Positions 55,772 through 64,000 of a stretch of DNA of 64,000 bases are shown here, piece by piece. The notes under the pieces are model-generated. The model was not told the DNA's origin. It searched no databases and saw only the letters and a program-made list of their open reading frames with translations. Positions within the stretch are counted from its first letter, which is position 1, and each line of letters begins with the position of its first letter. The position numbers and the translations under genes are program-made. Source of the stretch: Mycolicibacter arupensis (lineage in GTDB: Bacteria; Actinomycetota; Actinomycetes; Mycobacteriales; Mycobacteriaceae); NCBI RefSeq assembly GCF_002086515.1, contig NZ_MVHH01000012.1:1-64000 (forward strand). Reading direction: 5' to 3'.

Positions 55772-56215
55772 TCAGACCTTCAATGCGGCAGCCAGCAACC
55801 GCGACGCGGTGATGACTCCATGCAGTTCACCGTCTTTGACCACGGCGATAAGGGGGCTACGCATTCTGGCCATGGTAGCGGCCACCTCGATGATGGTCTC
55901 ATTGGCATCGGCGGCCGGAACGTCCTGCAGGTGCTCGGGCAACACGTCGCGCACAGCTTTGCCGCCGAGCTTCTCGGCGGCACGGTCTGCCATCGTTTCG
56001 CTGAGCACGCCGGCCAGTGCCGGGTCGTCCTGGACGTAGCTCGGCACGATGAAACGCACCACCTGTGATGCGGGCAACACCGCATAGGGCTTGCCTGCGG
56101 TATCGGTCACCACCAGCCCCGGCAGTCGATGCTCGGCCAGCAGCCGGGCCGCGTCCAAAGCATCAGAGTCGATCGACACCACGGGGAATTCCTCGGCGAT
56201 ATCTGCGGCATGCAT
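55772..56215 (-). CDS. CBS-domain protein (Rv2683-like)
   Basis: This 147-residue protein is made of two CBS motifs: [27 protein letters not shown] and the second half with [21 protein letters not shown]. Such pairs bind adenosyl nucleotides. It is probably co-transcribed with, and may regulate, the ArsB-like transporter. ATG 56215 has a TATGGT -10 six bases upstream and no ribosome site. It is divergent from dxs with 47 bases between starts. Confidence 0.88.
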   Translation of the reverse strand: MHAADIAEEFPVVSIDSDALDAARLLAEHRLPGLVVTDTAGKPYAVLPASQVVRFIVPSYVQDDPALAGVLSETMADRAAEKLGGKAVRDVLPEHLQDVPAADANETIIEVAATMARMRSPLIAVVKDGELHGVITASRLLAAALKV

Positions 56216-56221
56216 AGGACG

Positions 56222-56227
56222 ACCATA
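56222..56227 (-). promoter_or_regulatory. Putative leaderless -10 element of the CBS gene
   Basis: TATGGT on the minus strand ends 6 bases before ATG 56215. Confidence 0.5.
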
Positions 56228-56250
56228 CGGTGGCTGCCCGCCGCGATGCG

Positions 56251-56256
56251 TAGACT
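56251..56256 (+). promoter_or_regulatory. Putative leaderless -10 element of dxs
   Basis: TAGACT fits TANNNT and lies 6 bases before the dxs ATG; no ribosome site is present. Confidence 0.5.
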
Positions 56257-56262
56257 GGCCGG

Positions 56263-58176
56263 ATGCTTGAAGGGATCCGCGGCCCCGCCGATCTGCAGCA
56301 CCTCTCGCAGGCGCAGCTGACCGATCTTGCGGCGGAGATCCGTGAGTTCCTGATCCACAAAGTCGCCGCGACCGGTGGGCATTTGGGGCCCAATCTGGGT
56401 GTGGTGGAGCTGACCCTGGCGCTGCACCGGGTGTTCGACTCGCCACACGACCCGATCATCTTCGACACCGGGCATCAGGCCTACGTGCACAAGATGTTGA
56501 CCGGGCGTGCTCCCGACTTCGACACCCTGCGCAAGAAGGGCGGGCTGTCGGGCTACCCCTCGCGAGCCGAGAGTGAGCACGACTGGGTGGAGTCCAGTCA
56601 CGCCAGTTCGGCACTGTCCTATGCCGACGGGTTGGCCAAAGCCTTCGAGTTGACCGGGCACCGCAACCGGCACGTGGTGGCCGTTGTGGGCGACGGCGCA
56701 CTGACCGGAGGTATGTGCTGGGAGGCCCTGAACAACATTGCCGCGGGCAATCGCCCGGTGGTGATCGTGGTCAACGACAACGGCCGCAGCTACGCGCCCA
56801 CCATCGGCGGTTTCGCCGACCATCTGGCCGCGCTGCGGCTGCAGCCCGCCTATGAGCGGCTCCTGGAGAAGGGCCGCGCCGCCGTGCGGGGCGTGCCGGT
56901 CGTCGGCGAGATCGGCTACCAGGTGATCCACAGCTTCAAGGCGGGCCTCAAGGACGCGTTGGCGCCGCAGGCGCTCTTCACCGACCTGGGCCTGAAGTAC
57001 CTCGGGCCGATCGACGGCCATGATGAGGCCGCGGTGGAATCGGCGCTGCGCCGCGCGCGTGGCTTCGGTGGCCCGGTGATCGTGCACGTGGTCACCCGCA
57101 AGGGCAAAGGCTACGCGCCGGCGGAGAACGACGAGGCCGAGCAGATGCACGCGTGCGGCGTGATCGACCCGCTGACCGGTTATGCCACCGAGACCTCCGG
57201 CCGTGGCTGGACCGCGGTGTTCTCCGATGCGCTCATCGAATTCGGCATCAAACGCCGGGATGTCGTGGCGATCACCGCCGCGATGCCCGGCCCCACCGGC
57301 CTTGCGGCGTTCGGGCAGCGTTTCCCGGATCGGATGTTTGACGTCGGGATCGCCGAGCAGCATGCGCTCACCTCGGCGGCGGGATTGGCGATGGGCGGCC
57401 TGCACCCGGTGGTGGCCGTCTACTCGACATTCCTCAACCGTGCCTTCGACCAACTCGTGATGGATGTCGCGCTGCACCAGCTGCCGGTCACGCTGGTGTT
57501 GGACCGGTCCGGGATCACCGGGCCCGACGGTGCGAGTCACAACGGCATGTGGGACCTGTCCATCCTGGGGATCGTGCCCGGCATCCGGGTTGCGGCGCCC
57601 CGCGATGGCGTCCGGCTGTGCGAAGAGCTCGGTGAAGCGCTCGACGTGGGGGACGGGCCGACGGCGTTGCGTTTCCCGAAGGGCGATGTGGGCGAAGACA
57701 TTCCGGCCATCGAACGCCGGTCGGGCGTGGACGTGCTCGCGGTCCCGGCAGATGGCCTGCCCCAAGATGTTCTGCTGGTCGCGGTCGGGGCGTTCGCGCC
57801 GATGGCGCTGGCGGTGGCTGACCGGCTGCACAACCAGGGCATCGGGGTGACGGTGATAGACCCGCGCTGGGTGTTGCCCGTGCCCGACGTGCTCGTTGAG
57901 ATGGCCACCGCGCACAAGTTGGTGGTCACCTGCGAGGACAACGGTGTCGCCGGGGGGATCGGCTCGGCTGTCTCGGCGGCGTTGCGGCGCGCCGAGGTAG
58001 ACCTGCCCTGCCGCGACGTCGGCGTGCCGCAACGTTTCTACGACCACGCCTCACGTGGGGAATTGCTCGCCGAGATCGGCCTGACCGCACAGGATGTGGC
58101 CCGCCAGATCACCGGTTGGGTGGCGGCGATGGGCGCCTCATCTTGCGTCGACGAGGTCACCGAGCGGCTTGACTAG
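56263..58176 (+). CDS. dxs: 1-deoxy-D-xylulose-5-phosphate synthase
   Basis: This 637-residue thiamine diphosphate enzyme condenses pyruvate and glyceraldehyde 3-phosphate, the first step of the MEP isoprenoid pathway. [16 protein letters not shown] is the thiamine-binding motif, [17 protein letters not shown] the N-terminal signature, and DVGIAEQHA carries the conserved Glu. It starts leaderless by the upstream -10. Its stop overlaps the convergent PACE gene. Confidence 0.98.
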   Translation: MLEGIRGPADLQHLSQAQLTDLAAEIREFLIHKVAATGGHLGPNLGVVELTLALHRVFDSPHDPIIFDTGHQAYVHKMLTGRAPDFDTLRKKGGLSGYPSRAESEHDWVESSHASSALSYADGLAKAFELTGHRNRHVVAVVGDGALTGGMCWEALNNIAAGNRPVVIVVNDNGRSYAPTIGGFADHLAALRLQPAYERLLEKGRAAVRGVPVVGEIGYQVIHSFKAGLKDALAPQALFTDLGLKYLGPIDGHDEAAVESALRRARGFGGPVIVHVVTRKGKGYAPAENDEAEQMHACGVIDPLTGYATETSGRGWTAVFSDALIEFGIKRRDVVAITAAMPGPTGLAAFGQRFPDRMFDVGIAEQHALTSAAGLAMGGLHPVVAVYSTFLNRAFDQLVMDVALHQLPVTLVLDRSGITGPDGASHNGMWDLSILGIVPGIRVAAPRDGVRLCEELGEALDVGDGPTALRFPKGDVGEDIPAIERRSGVDVLAVPADGLPQDVLLVAVGAFAPMALAVADRLHNQGIGVTVIDPRWVLPVPDVLVEMATAHKLVVTCEDNGVAGGIGSAVSAALRRAEVDLPCRDVGVPQRFYDHASRGELLAEIGLTAQDVARQITGWVAAMGASSCVDEVTERLD

Positions 58177-58589
58177 CGTCGCGTTCGAATGGGCGGCCAG
58201 ATCATGTCGAACACCCACGCGAACGCGAACGTGTAGACCAGGAAGAACGCCAGCAGTCCCAGTTCGAGACTCAACGCCTGCAGCAGGGACACCTTGAGAA
58301 TCGCGGCCACAATCGGCAGCAGCAGCACCACCAGGCCGCCTTCGAACCCGACTGCGTGGGTGACCCGGCGCGCCACGGTGCGGGTCTGGGATTGTTGCCG
58401 GCGCTCCCATGCCTCGAATGCGGTGGTCCAGAGGTAGTTCCACACCACCGCCACTGTCGATGCCGCCACCGCCACGGCACCTGAACTGGTGCCGCCGAAG
58501 CCCAGGACGGCCAGACCCACGGTGGTCAGCATGATGGCAACGAGCTCGTAGCTGATGACGTAGACGACCCGGCGAAAAGCTGGTGACAC
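58173..58589 (-). CDS. PACE-family multidrug efflux protein (two BTP domains)
   Basis: This 138-residue protein has two bacterial-transmembrane-pair domains, each with two helices, as in the chlorhexidine exporter AceI. Motif 1A is [13 protein letters not shown] with the conserved Glu and 1B is [13 protein letters not shown]; motif 2A is [13 protein letters not shown] and 2[12 protein letters not shown] prefer GTG 58589, which has GGAGG 5 bases upstream; a TTG at 58601 is the alternative. It overlaps the convergent dxs stop. Substrates are probably biocides or polyamines, by family. Confidence 0.84.
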   Translation of the reverse strand: MSPAFRRVVYVISYELVAIMLTTVGLAVLGFGGTSSGAVAVAASTVAVVWNYLWTTAFEAWERRQQSQTRTVARRVTHAVGFEGGLVVLLLPIVAAILKVSLLQALSLELGLLAFFLVYTFAFAWVFDMIWPPIRTRR

Positions 58590-58747
58590 GAAGTCCTCCA
58601 AGGAAATCGACCATGGGAAAGTCCTTGACGGTTCGCGTCCACGGTGTGAGTGACGTCAGAAGCACGGGCCGGCCCTTCGGCAGGCGGCTGCTCCCCGGGC
58701 AGTCTAGCAACAGCGGCGCGAAGCGTCGGTGCGCGAGAACGCCCCGG

Positions 58748-59998
58748 TCAGGCGTTGCCGAGGGCCTGTGCCAGCACCGGCACGGTCAGCTGGCGTTGCC
58801 ATGGCCGGGCACCACCGGCGGCCAAGAACTCCTCGATCGCCACCGCGGTGTCCGATGTCGGGGGTTTCCAGTCCCAGCACAGCCTGCGCACCAGGTCGGG
58901 GATGAGCAGATTCTCGGTCGGCACCTGCACCTGCTCAGACACCGCGCCCAGTGCGGCGCGCGCCGCTTCCAGCCGGGCCGCCGCTTCGGGTTTACGTCGC
59001 GCCCAGCGCGACGGGGGCGGTGGGCCGCTGCTGGATTCTGCTGCGTCGAGCGGCTCGGGGTTATCGCGGGCCGCGGCCAGCGCCGCCAGCCAGGTGGCCG
59101 CGCTTCGACGTTGCCTGGGCCCGCCGAAGACCGGCAGGGCGAGCAATTCCTCGGCGGTGCTGGGGTTGGCGACGGCCGCGGCGATGATCGCCGAGTCGGG
59201 CAGGATGCGTCCGGGCGCGATGTCACGTCGCGCCGCGATCTGGTCACGAACGGTCCACAGCTCTCGAACCGCGGCCAGGCCGCGCTGATCGCGGACCTTG
59301 TGGATGCCCGATGTGCGCCGCCAGCGGTCTCGACGCGTGGTCGTCGCGTAGTCGGTGACCCGAAGGTGGTTGAATTCCTGTGCTGCCCAGTCGGTTTTGC
59401 CCTGCTCGGCCAGCACGTCGGCGATCGCGTGACGGAGTTCGATGAGCACCTCGACGTCCAGTGCCGCATAGTTCAACCAGTCGGCGGGCAGCGGCCGCTT
59501 GGACCAGTCGGCGGCCCCGTGTCCTTTGTCCAGTCCCAGCCCCAACAGTCGTTGCACCATGGCGGCCAGGTTGACCCGCTCGTAGCCGGCCAGTCGCCCG
59601 GCAAGTTCGGTGTCGTACAACGCCTTGGGCCACATCCCGACCTCGGCCAGGCAGGCCAGGTCTTGGTCGGCGGCGTGCAGAATCCACTCGTCGTCGTCGA
59701 GGACTTCGGCGACTGGGCGCAGCAGGGCCGCCGGATCCTCTCCCGCTCCCACCGGATCGATCAGCACCGTGCCGGCGCCGGCACGCCGGATCTGGATCAG
59801 GTAGGCCCGATTGGAGTAGCGGAAGCCCGAGGCACGCTCGGCGTCCACCGCGAATGGGCCGCGGCCACCGGCCAGTAGGTCGGCGGCGGCGGCGATCTGC
59901 GAGCGGGTGACCGACACGTCCGGCACTCCCTCGGCAGGATGGGACAGCGGTGTCGGCGCGGGCTCGTCGGTGGCCGGTTCGGTGTGGTGCTCGGACAT
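58748..59998 (-). CDS. Ribonuclease D-like 3'-5' exonuclease with HRDC domain
   Basis: This 416-residue protein has the DEDD exonuclease domain: FAVDAERASGFRYS (Exo I), HAADQDLACLAEVG (Exo II) and YAALDVEVLIEL (Exo III). An HRDC domain follows at about residues 240-320 (RELWTVRDQIAARRDIAPGRILPDSAI). It processes structured RNA ends. It follows the DUF3000 gene by 1 base, so the two are coupled. Confidence 0.92.
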   Translation of the reverse strand: MSEHHTEPATDEPAPTPLSHPAEGVPDVSVTRSQIAAAADLLAGGRGPFAVDAERASGFRYSNRAYLIQIRRAGAGTVLIDPVGAGEDPAALLRPVAEVLDDDEWILHAADQDLACLAEVGMWPKALYDTELAGRLAGYERVNLAAMVQRLLGLGLDKGHGAADWSKRPLPADWLNYAALDVEVLIELRHAIADVLAEQGKTDWAAQEFNHLRVTDYATTTRRDRWRRTSGIHKVRDQRGLAAVRELWTVRDQIAARRDIAPGRILPDSAIIAAAVANPSTAEELLALPVFGGPRQRRSAATWLAALAAARDNPEPLDAAESSSGPPPPSRWARRKPEAAARLEAARAALGAVSEQVQVPTENLLIPDLVRRLCWDWKPPTSDTAVAIEEFLAAGGARPWQRQLTVPVLAQALGNA

Positions 59999-59999
59999 C

Positions 60000-60581
60000 T
60001 CAGACGCGGGTTCGCGAACTCAGGTCCGTGATCCCGACCGGCGGGAGGCCCGCGGCGTGTTCGAGGACTTCGCAGAATGCCTGGACATGGCTGCCCAGCT
60101 CCGGTGTGGTCGCCGTCCACGATGCGCGAAGCTCCAACTGGTGCCCCCGCGGCGGGCCGGAGATGTCGCCGTAGCGCACCGAGGTGGTGGCGGTGACTGT
60201 CCCGCCCAGCGCGGTGACGTGCTCAGTGCGGGCACCGAGCGCCTCGACCAGCCAACTCCAGGCCACCTCCGGCAGCAGGGGGTCGATCGCCTCGTGCGGA
60301 TCCAGATCTGCCTGGATGAAGGCCACCATGCGCATGGTGCCGTCCCAGGCGTCGGTGCCTTCCGGGTCGTACAGCAGGATCAGCCGTCCGAACGCATCGC
60401 CGTCGGAATCTTCCGGAATGATCTCGGTCTCGGGATGCTTGACTTCGGCGCCGAGCGCATAGCTGTACGGAGCCAGGCGCTGGGGAGGGCGGATCGGGCC
60501 CAGTTCGATCTCGGACCGCACCGTCGCGGCGTGCATCGTTGCCACCGCTTCCCGGAAGGGGGCAGGCTCGGCTGATGTCAC
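60000..60581 (-). CDS. DUF3000 family protein (Rv2680-like)
   Basis: This 193-residue protein starts with a helix ([20 protein letters not shown]) and has the conserved core [15 protein letters not shown] and [17 protein letters not shown] lies 8 bases before GTG 60581. It is directly upstream of the RNase D gene and is transcribed with it. Function unknown. Confidence 0.88.
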   Translation of the reverse strand: MTSAEPAPFREAVATMHAATVRSEIELGPIRPPQRLAPYSYALGAEVKHPETEIIPEDSDGDAFGRLILLYDPEGTDAWDGTMRMVAFIQADLDPHEAIDPLLPEVAWSWLVEALGARTEHVTALGGTVTATTSVRYGDISGPPRGHQLELRASWTATTPELGSHVQAFCEVLEHAAGLPPVGITDLSSRTRV

Positions 60582-60812
60582 GGGTGCCGCTCCTTAACTG
60601 CTAGCTGTGCGCCGCGTCTTCAACGGCCGACACCCAGGTTGATGTTGCGCACCGCCGCGACGCGGGTCACCGAATCTCACGCTAACCCCCAGCGCCGGCC
60701 GGCGCAGACAGGCGCGCCGAACCGGGCACCGTTCGGAGTTGGGCAAGCCGGACCGCCGCAGGAAACGGCACGGTTCGTCCTGAGGCCGCGCGGCGTGGCA
60801 GCATTGACCGCG

Positions 60813-61874
60813 ATGAGTGCGCGTCGTGAACTGCCTGATTCCCCGTACCTGACCGCGATTGCCGGCCGGAAACCCAGCCGGGTCCCGGTCTGGTTCATGC
60901 GCCAGGCCGGCCGCTCTTTGCCCGAATACCGCGCGTTGCGGGCACAGCACAGCATGCTGGCGGCCTGCTTCGAACCCGAACTGGTCTGTGAGATCACCCT
61001 GCAGCCGGTACGGCGCCATCGTGTCGACGCCGCGATCCTGTTCTCCGACATCGTGGTACCGCTGCGCGGCGCCGGGGTGGACCTGGACATCGTTCCCGAC
61101 GTGGGGCCGGTGATCGCTGAACCGGTACGCACCTCGGCCGACGTCGCTGCGCTGCGGCCGCTGGACCCCCAGGCGGTGACGGCCGTCGCCGAGGCGGTGT
61201 CGTTGCTGGTTGGCGCGCTGGGCGAGGTGCCATTGATCGGCTTCGCCGGTGCGCCGTTCACGCTGGCCTCTTATCTGGTCGAGGGCGGGCCCAGCCGGAC
61301 TCATGCCCGCACCAAGGCCATGATGCGGGCGGATCCGGACAGCTGGCATGAGCTGATGACCCGCCTCACCGACCTGACCATCGCCTTTCTGACCGTGCAG
61401 CTTGACCACGGCGTGGACGCCATCCAATTGTTCGACTCCTGGGCCGGCGCGTTGTGTCTGGCCGATTACCGGCGTTTCGTGGCGCCGCACAGCGCTCGGG
61501 TGTTTGCCACCCTCGCCGACCGGCAGGTGCCCATGACGCACTTCGGGGTGCAGACCGGCGAGTTGCTGGGCGCCATGGCCGACGTCATGCGCCCCGCCCC
61601 GGCGACGATGGTCGGTGTGGACTGGCGCACGTCCCTGACGGATGCCGCCGCCCGCGTCGGCGCCGGAACCGCCCTCCAGGGCAACCTGGATCCGGCGGTG
61701 CTGCTGGCGGGCTGGCCGGTGGTCGAGCGGGCGGCCCGCGCCGTGGTCGAAGACGGCCGCGCCGCCGTCGACGCCGGAGCGGCGGGGCACGTGTTCAACC
61801 TCGGACACGGCGTGCTGCCGCAGTCGGATCCCGAACTGCTGACCGACCTGGTATCGCTGGTCCATTCATTGTGA
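60813..61874 (+). CDS. hemE: Uroporphyrinogen decarboxylase HemE
   Basis: This 353-residue enzyme decarboxylates uroporphyrinogen III to coproporphyrinogen III. The signature [16 protein letters not shown] is at about residues 25-40 and the second, [17 protein letters not shown], is intact; catalytic Asp lies in [12 protein letters not shown] 60813 starts the family N-terminus; the frame stays open upstream without homology. The upstream 231 bases hold nothing clear. hemY overlaps its stop. Confidence 0.98.
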   Translation: MSARRELPDSPYLTAIAGRKPSRVPVWFMRQAGRSLPEYRALRAQHSMLAACFEPELVCEITLQPVRRHRVDAAILFSDIVVPLRGAGVDLDIVPDVGPVIAEPVRTSADVAALRPLDPQAVTAVAEAVSLLVGALGEVPLIGFAGAPFTLASYLVEGGPSRTHARTKAMMRADPDSWHELMTRLTDLTIAFLTVQLDHGVDAIQLFDSWAGALCLADYRRFVAPHSARVFATLADRQVPMTHFGVQTGELLGAMADVMRPAPATMVGVDWRTSLTDAAARVGAGTALQGNLDPAVLLAGWPVVERAARAVVEDGRAAVDAGAAGHVFNLGHGVLPQSDPELLTDLVSLVHSL

Positions 61875-63232
61875 CCACGTCGTACTGCGTTGTCGGGGGC
61901 GGCATCTCCGGTCTTGCCGCCGCCCACCGACTGCGTGCGACACTCGGCGACTCCGCCGACATCACGGTCTTCGATCCTGCCGACCGCCTGGGCGGCCTGC
62001 TGCGCACCGAGGCCCTCGGTGGCATGAGCGTGGACGTGGGCGCCGAGGCATTCATCGCCCGCCGGCCCGAGGTTCCCGCCCTACTTGCTGAACTCGGGCT
62101 GGCCGATCGGCAGCGCAGTACCACCGGGGTGCGGCCACTGCTGTACAGCCGTCGGTTGCTGCACCCGCTCCCGCCGGACACCCTGAGCGGGATTCCCTCG
62201 TCAGCCGAATCGATGACCGGGCTGGTCGACGCCACGACCCTTGCCCGCATCGCCGGTGAACCCAACCGCCCGCTGGTATTCGAGCCGGGTAGTGATCCGG
62301 CGCTGGGTGCATTGGTGGCCGACCGGTTCGGTGAACAGGTGGTCGCCTGCTCGGTGGACCCCCTCATCGGCGGCGTGTACGCCGGGTCGGCGGCGACCGT
62401 TGGACTGCGTTCGGCTGTCCCGGGCCTGGCAGCCCTGCTCGATGAGGGCGCCGCCAGCCTGACCGAAGCGGTACGACGGGCATTGCCCACCTCTACCGGG
62501 GCGCCGGTGTTCGGCGCCATCACCGGGGGATATCAGGTGTTGGTCAACGCGCTGGTGCGCAGTGCCGGGCTGCGCTGGGTGCAGTCGGCGGTAACCCAGA
62601 TCGATCCCCTCGGTGACGGCTGGCTGCTCCGGGACGCCGGAGGCGGACACCACCGCGCCGACCGGGTGGTGGTGGCCGTACCCGCCCCCGTGCTGGCCCG
62701 GCTCGCCACCGGCTTCGCGCCGCGTGCCGCGGCGGCGGCCAGCCGGATCGGCAACGCCTCGTCGGTGGTGGTGGCGATGGCCGTGCCGGCGGGCGCAGCC
62801 TTCCCGGCCAACTCCGGGGTTCTGGTCGCCACCGGGGAACGGCTGCACACCAAGGCGATCACCCTGACGTCGCGCAAGTGGGGCGATCGGGGTTACGGCG
62901 GGCGGGTAGAGGTGCTGCGATTGTCCTTCGGCCGGTTCGGTGACTCGCGCACCAGTGCCTCCGACGCCGAGCTGGTGGCGTGGTCGGTGCGGGACCTGGA
63001 GGCCGTCTTCGGGGTCACGGTGGACCCAATCGATGTGCGTGTGCAGCGCTGGCCTGCGGCGATGCCCCAATATCGGTCCGGCCACGCGGGGCTGGTCAGC
63101 GGGCTGCGCGCCGCGCTGCCGCCGACCATCGCCGTGGCCGGAAACTATCTCGACGGCATCGGAGTTCCGGCCTGCATCGCCGCGGCCGATCGGGCCGCCG
63201 CAGCCGTGATCCGCGCCACCCCGGCGCCGTAG
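61871..63232 (+). CDS. hemY: Coproporphyrinogen III oxidase HemY/CgoX
   Basis: This 453-residue FAD enzyme has the dinucleotide-binding start [17 protein letters not shown] and [15 protein letters not shown] second FAD contact is near the end ([22 protein letters not shown]). In actinobacteria it oxidises coproporphyrinogen III to coproporphyrin III, since hemQ is adjacent. GTG 61871 overlaps the hemE stop by 4 bases. Confidence 0.95.
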   Translation: MTTSYCVVGGGISGLAAAHRLRATLGDSADITVFDPADRLGGLLRTEALGGMSVDVGAEAFIARRPEVPALLAELGLADRQRSTTGVRPLLYSRRLLHPLPPDTLSGIPSSAESMTGLVDATTLARIAGEPNRPLVFEPGSDPALGALVADRFGEQVVACSVDPLIGGVYAGSAATVGLRSAVPGLAALLDEGAASLTEAVRRALPTSTGAPVFGAITGGYQVLVNALVRSAGLRWVQSAVTQIDPLGDGWLLRDAGGGHHRADRVVVAVPAPVLARLATGFAPRAAAAASRIGNASSVVVAMAVPAGAAFPANSGVLVATGERLHTKAITLTSRKWGDRGYGGRVEVLRLSFGRFGDSRTSASDAELVAWSVRDLEAVFGVTVDPIDVRVQRWPAAMPQYRSGHAGLVSGLRAALPPTIAVAGNYLDGIGVPACIAAADRAAAAVIRATPAP

Positions 63233-63266
63233 AGAACGCCGGACGCGTCGTGGCAGCATAGGGGCC

Positions 63267-63968
63267 ATGGCGCACCTCGACTACGACAAGCTGAACTCAA
63301 CCCTCCGTTACGTGATGTTCTCTGTGTTCTCGGTTCGTCCCGGAGTGCTCGACGAGGGGACCGAGACTCGTGAGGCGGTCGCCGACCAAGCCGCCACCTA
63401 CCTGAAACAGCAGGAAGAGCGTGGCGTCGTGGTCCGCGGGGTGTACGACGTCGCCGGCCTGCGCGCCGATGCCGACTTCATGATCTGGACCCACGCCGAG
63501 CGCATCGAGGACCTGCAGGCCACCTATGCCGGGTTCCGGCGTACCGCGCTGGGCCGGGCCTGTAAGCCGGTGTGGAGCAACGTTGCGCTGCACCGGCCGG
63601 CCGAGTTCAACCGGAGTCACGTCCCGGCATTCATCGCCGGTGAGCCGGCAGGCGCCTACGTCTGCGTTTACCCGTTCGTGCGATCGCTGGAGTGGTACGT
63701 CCTTCCCGAAGAGGACCGCCGCCGCATGCTGGCCGAGCACGGGATGGCGGCCCGGGAGTACAAGGATGTGCGGGCCAACACCGTGCCTGCGTTCGCGCTG
63801 GGTGACTACGAGTGGATCCTGGCGTTCGAGGCGCCCGAACTCGACCGGATCGTCGACCTGATGCGCGACCTGCGTAACACCGAGGCCCGCCTGCACGCCC
63901 GAGAGGAGACGCCGTTCTTCACCGGCCCCCGGGTCGAGGTTGAGCAGCTGGTGGCGTCCCTGCCGTAG
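63267..63968 (+). CDS. hemQ: Coproheme decarboxylase HemQ/ChdC
   Basis: This 233-residue chlorite-dismutase-family enzyme oxidatively decarboxylates coproheme to haem b, the last step of the coproporphyrin-dependent pathway. Catalytic Y135 (VCVYPFVRS) and proximal haem ligand H158 (LAEHGMAA) fall at the numbering known for actinobacterial ChdC. It follows hemY by 34 bases; the ferrochelatase is not in this window. The final 32 bases hold no feature. Confidence 0.97.
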   Translation: MAHLDYDKLNSTLRYVMFSVFSVRPGVLDEGTETREAVADQAATYLKQQEERGVVVRGVYDVAGLRADADFMIWTHAERIEDLQATYAGFRRTALGRACKPVWSNVALHRPAEFNRSHVPAFIAGEPAGAYVCVYPFVRSLEWYVLPEEDRRRMLAEHGMAAREYKDVRANTVPAFALGDYEWILAFEAPELDRIVDLMRDLRNTEARLHAREETPFFTGPRVEVEQLVASLP

Positions 63969-64000
63969 TACGGCGACGCGCCGCTCCACCCGGAAAACCG

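Noticed and set aside
56107-58047. 646-codon open frame on the minus strand
   Set aside because: It is antisense to dxs; the dxs frame carries all thiamine-enzyme motifs.

Overview
The window is high-GC actinobacterial chromosome from a Mycobacteriaceae member, most likely an environmental Mycolicibacterium-type species. The call rests on gene content and order. As I recall the M. tuberculosis map, the genes run in the order clgR, pspA, recA-recX, miaB, miaA-dapF-hflX, fadE20, lexA, nrdR, sthA, ideR, sigB, sigA, ppgK, cei, dut, ceoBC, dxs, hemE-hemY-hemQ, matching the Rv2745c-Rv2676c block in the opposite orientation. IdeR keeps the known metal ligands at the expected numbering (M10, H79, E83, H98, C102, E105, H106, E172, Q175) and the HemQ protein keeps Y135 and H158, which supports the placement.

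Layout. 0-6.5 kb: envelope-stress operon clgR-pspA-pspM behind a SigE-type promoter, an epoxide hydrolase, a glycosyltransferase, and a TetR/DUF2236 divergent pair. 6.5-13.8 kb: recA-recX with LexA- and PafBC-type promoter signals, a gluABCD-type amino acid ABC importer, and miaB. 13.8-26.2 kb: DUF349 protein, two tandem DMT-like membrane proteins, miaA-dapF-hflX, a DEAD-box helicase, fadE20 with a very strong terminator, and an LGFP-repeat envelope protein. 26.2-28.8 kb: lexA and a divergent LysM cell-wall gene sharing an SOS control region, then nrdR and a nitrobindin-like gene. 28.8-31.0 kb: a PAC2-family gene broken by a complete IS3/IS407-type insertion sequence with a 4-bp target duplication. 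31.2-45.8 kb: sthA, a flavoprotein, a MOSC-reductase-ferredoxin fusion, ideR, sigB, sigA, ppgK, cei and several small zinc-ribbon-like proteins. 45.8-54.5 kb: dut, a DUF3710 gene ending inside a 55-bp tandem repeat array, and the potassium module ceoB-ceoC with a divergent KimA-type transporter. 54.5-64.0 kb: ArsB-like transporter with CBS protein, dxs, a PACE-type efflux gene, RNase D, and the coproporphyrin-dependent haem genes hemE-hemY-hemQ.

Functional themes are stress and regulation (ClgR/Psp, RecA/LexA, SigA/SigB/IdeR), tRNA modification (miaA, miaB), isoprenoid and haem supply (dxs, hemE/Y/Q), and potassium and redox homeostasis.

The most notable signals are: (1) a 55-bp element with nested inverted repeats, present as a tandem array at 47676-47980 and as diverged single copies at 1-65 and 15310-15384; (2) the insertion sequence disrupting the PAC2 gene; (3) a KimA-like K+ transporter divergent from ceoBC with the potassium-site residues conserved; (4) a perfect CRP-type palindrome centred at -61.5 from the apparent leaderless start of cei; (5) many leaderless-type promoters, including overlapping bidirectional -10 elements for dut and its divergent neighbour; (6) a perfect 12-bp inverted repeat just upstream of sigA. 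I saw no tRNA, rRNA or CRISPR. No gene-free stretch exceeds about 310 bases; the longest is the repeat array. Comparisons with M. tuberculosis are from memory, not from a database search.
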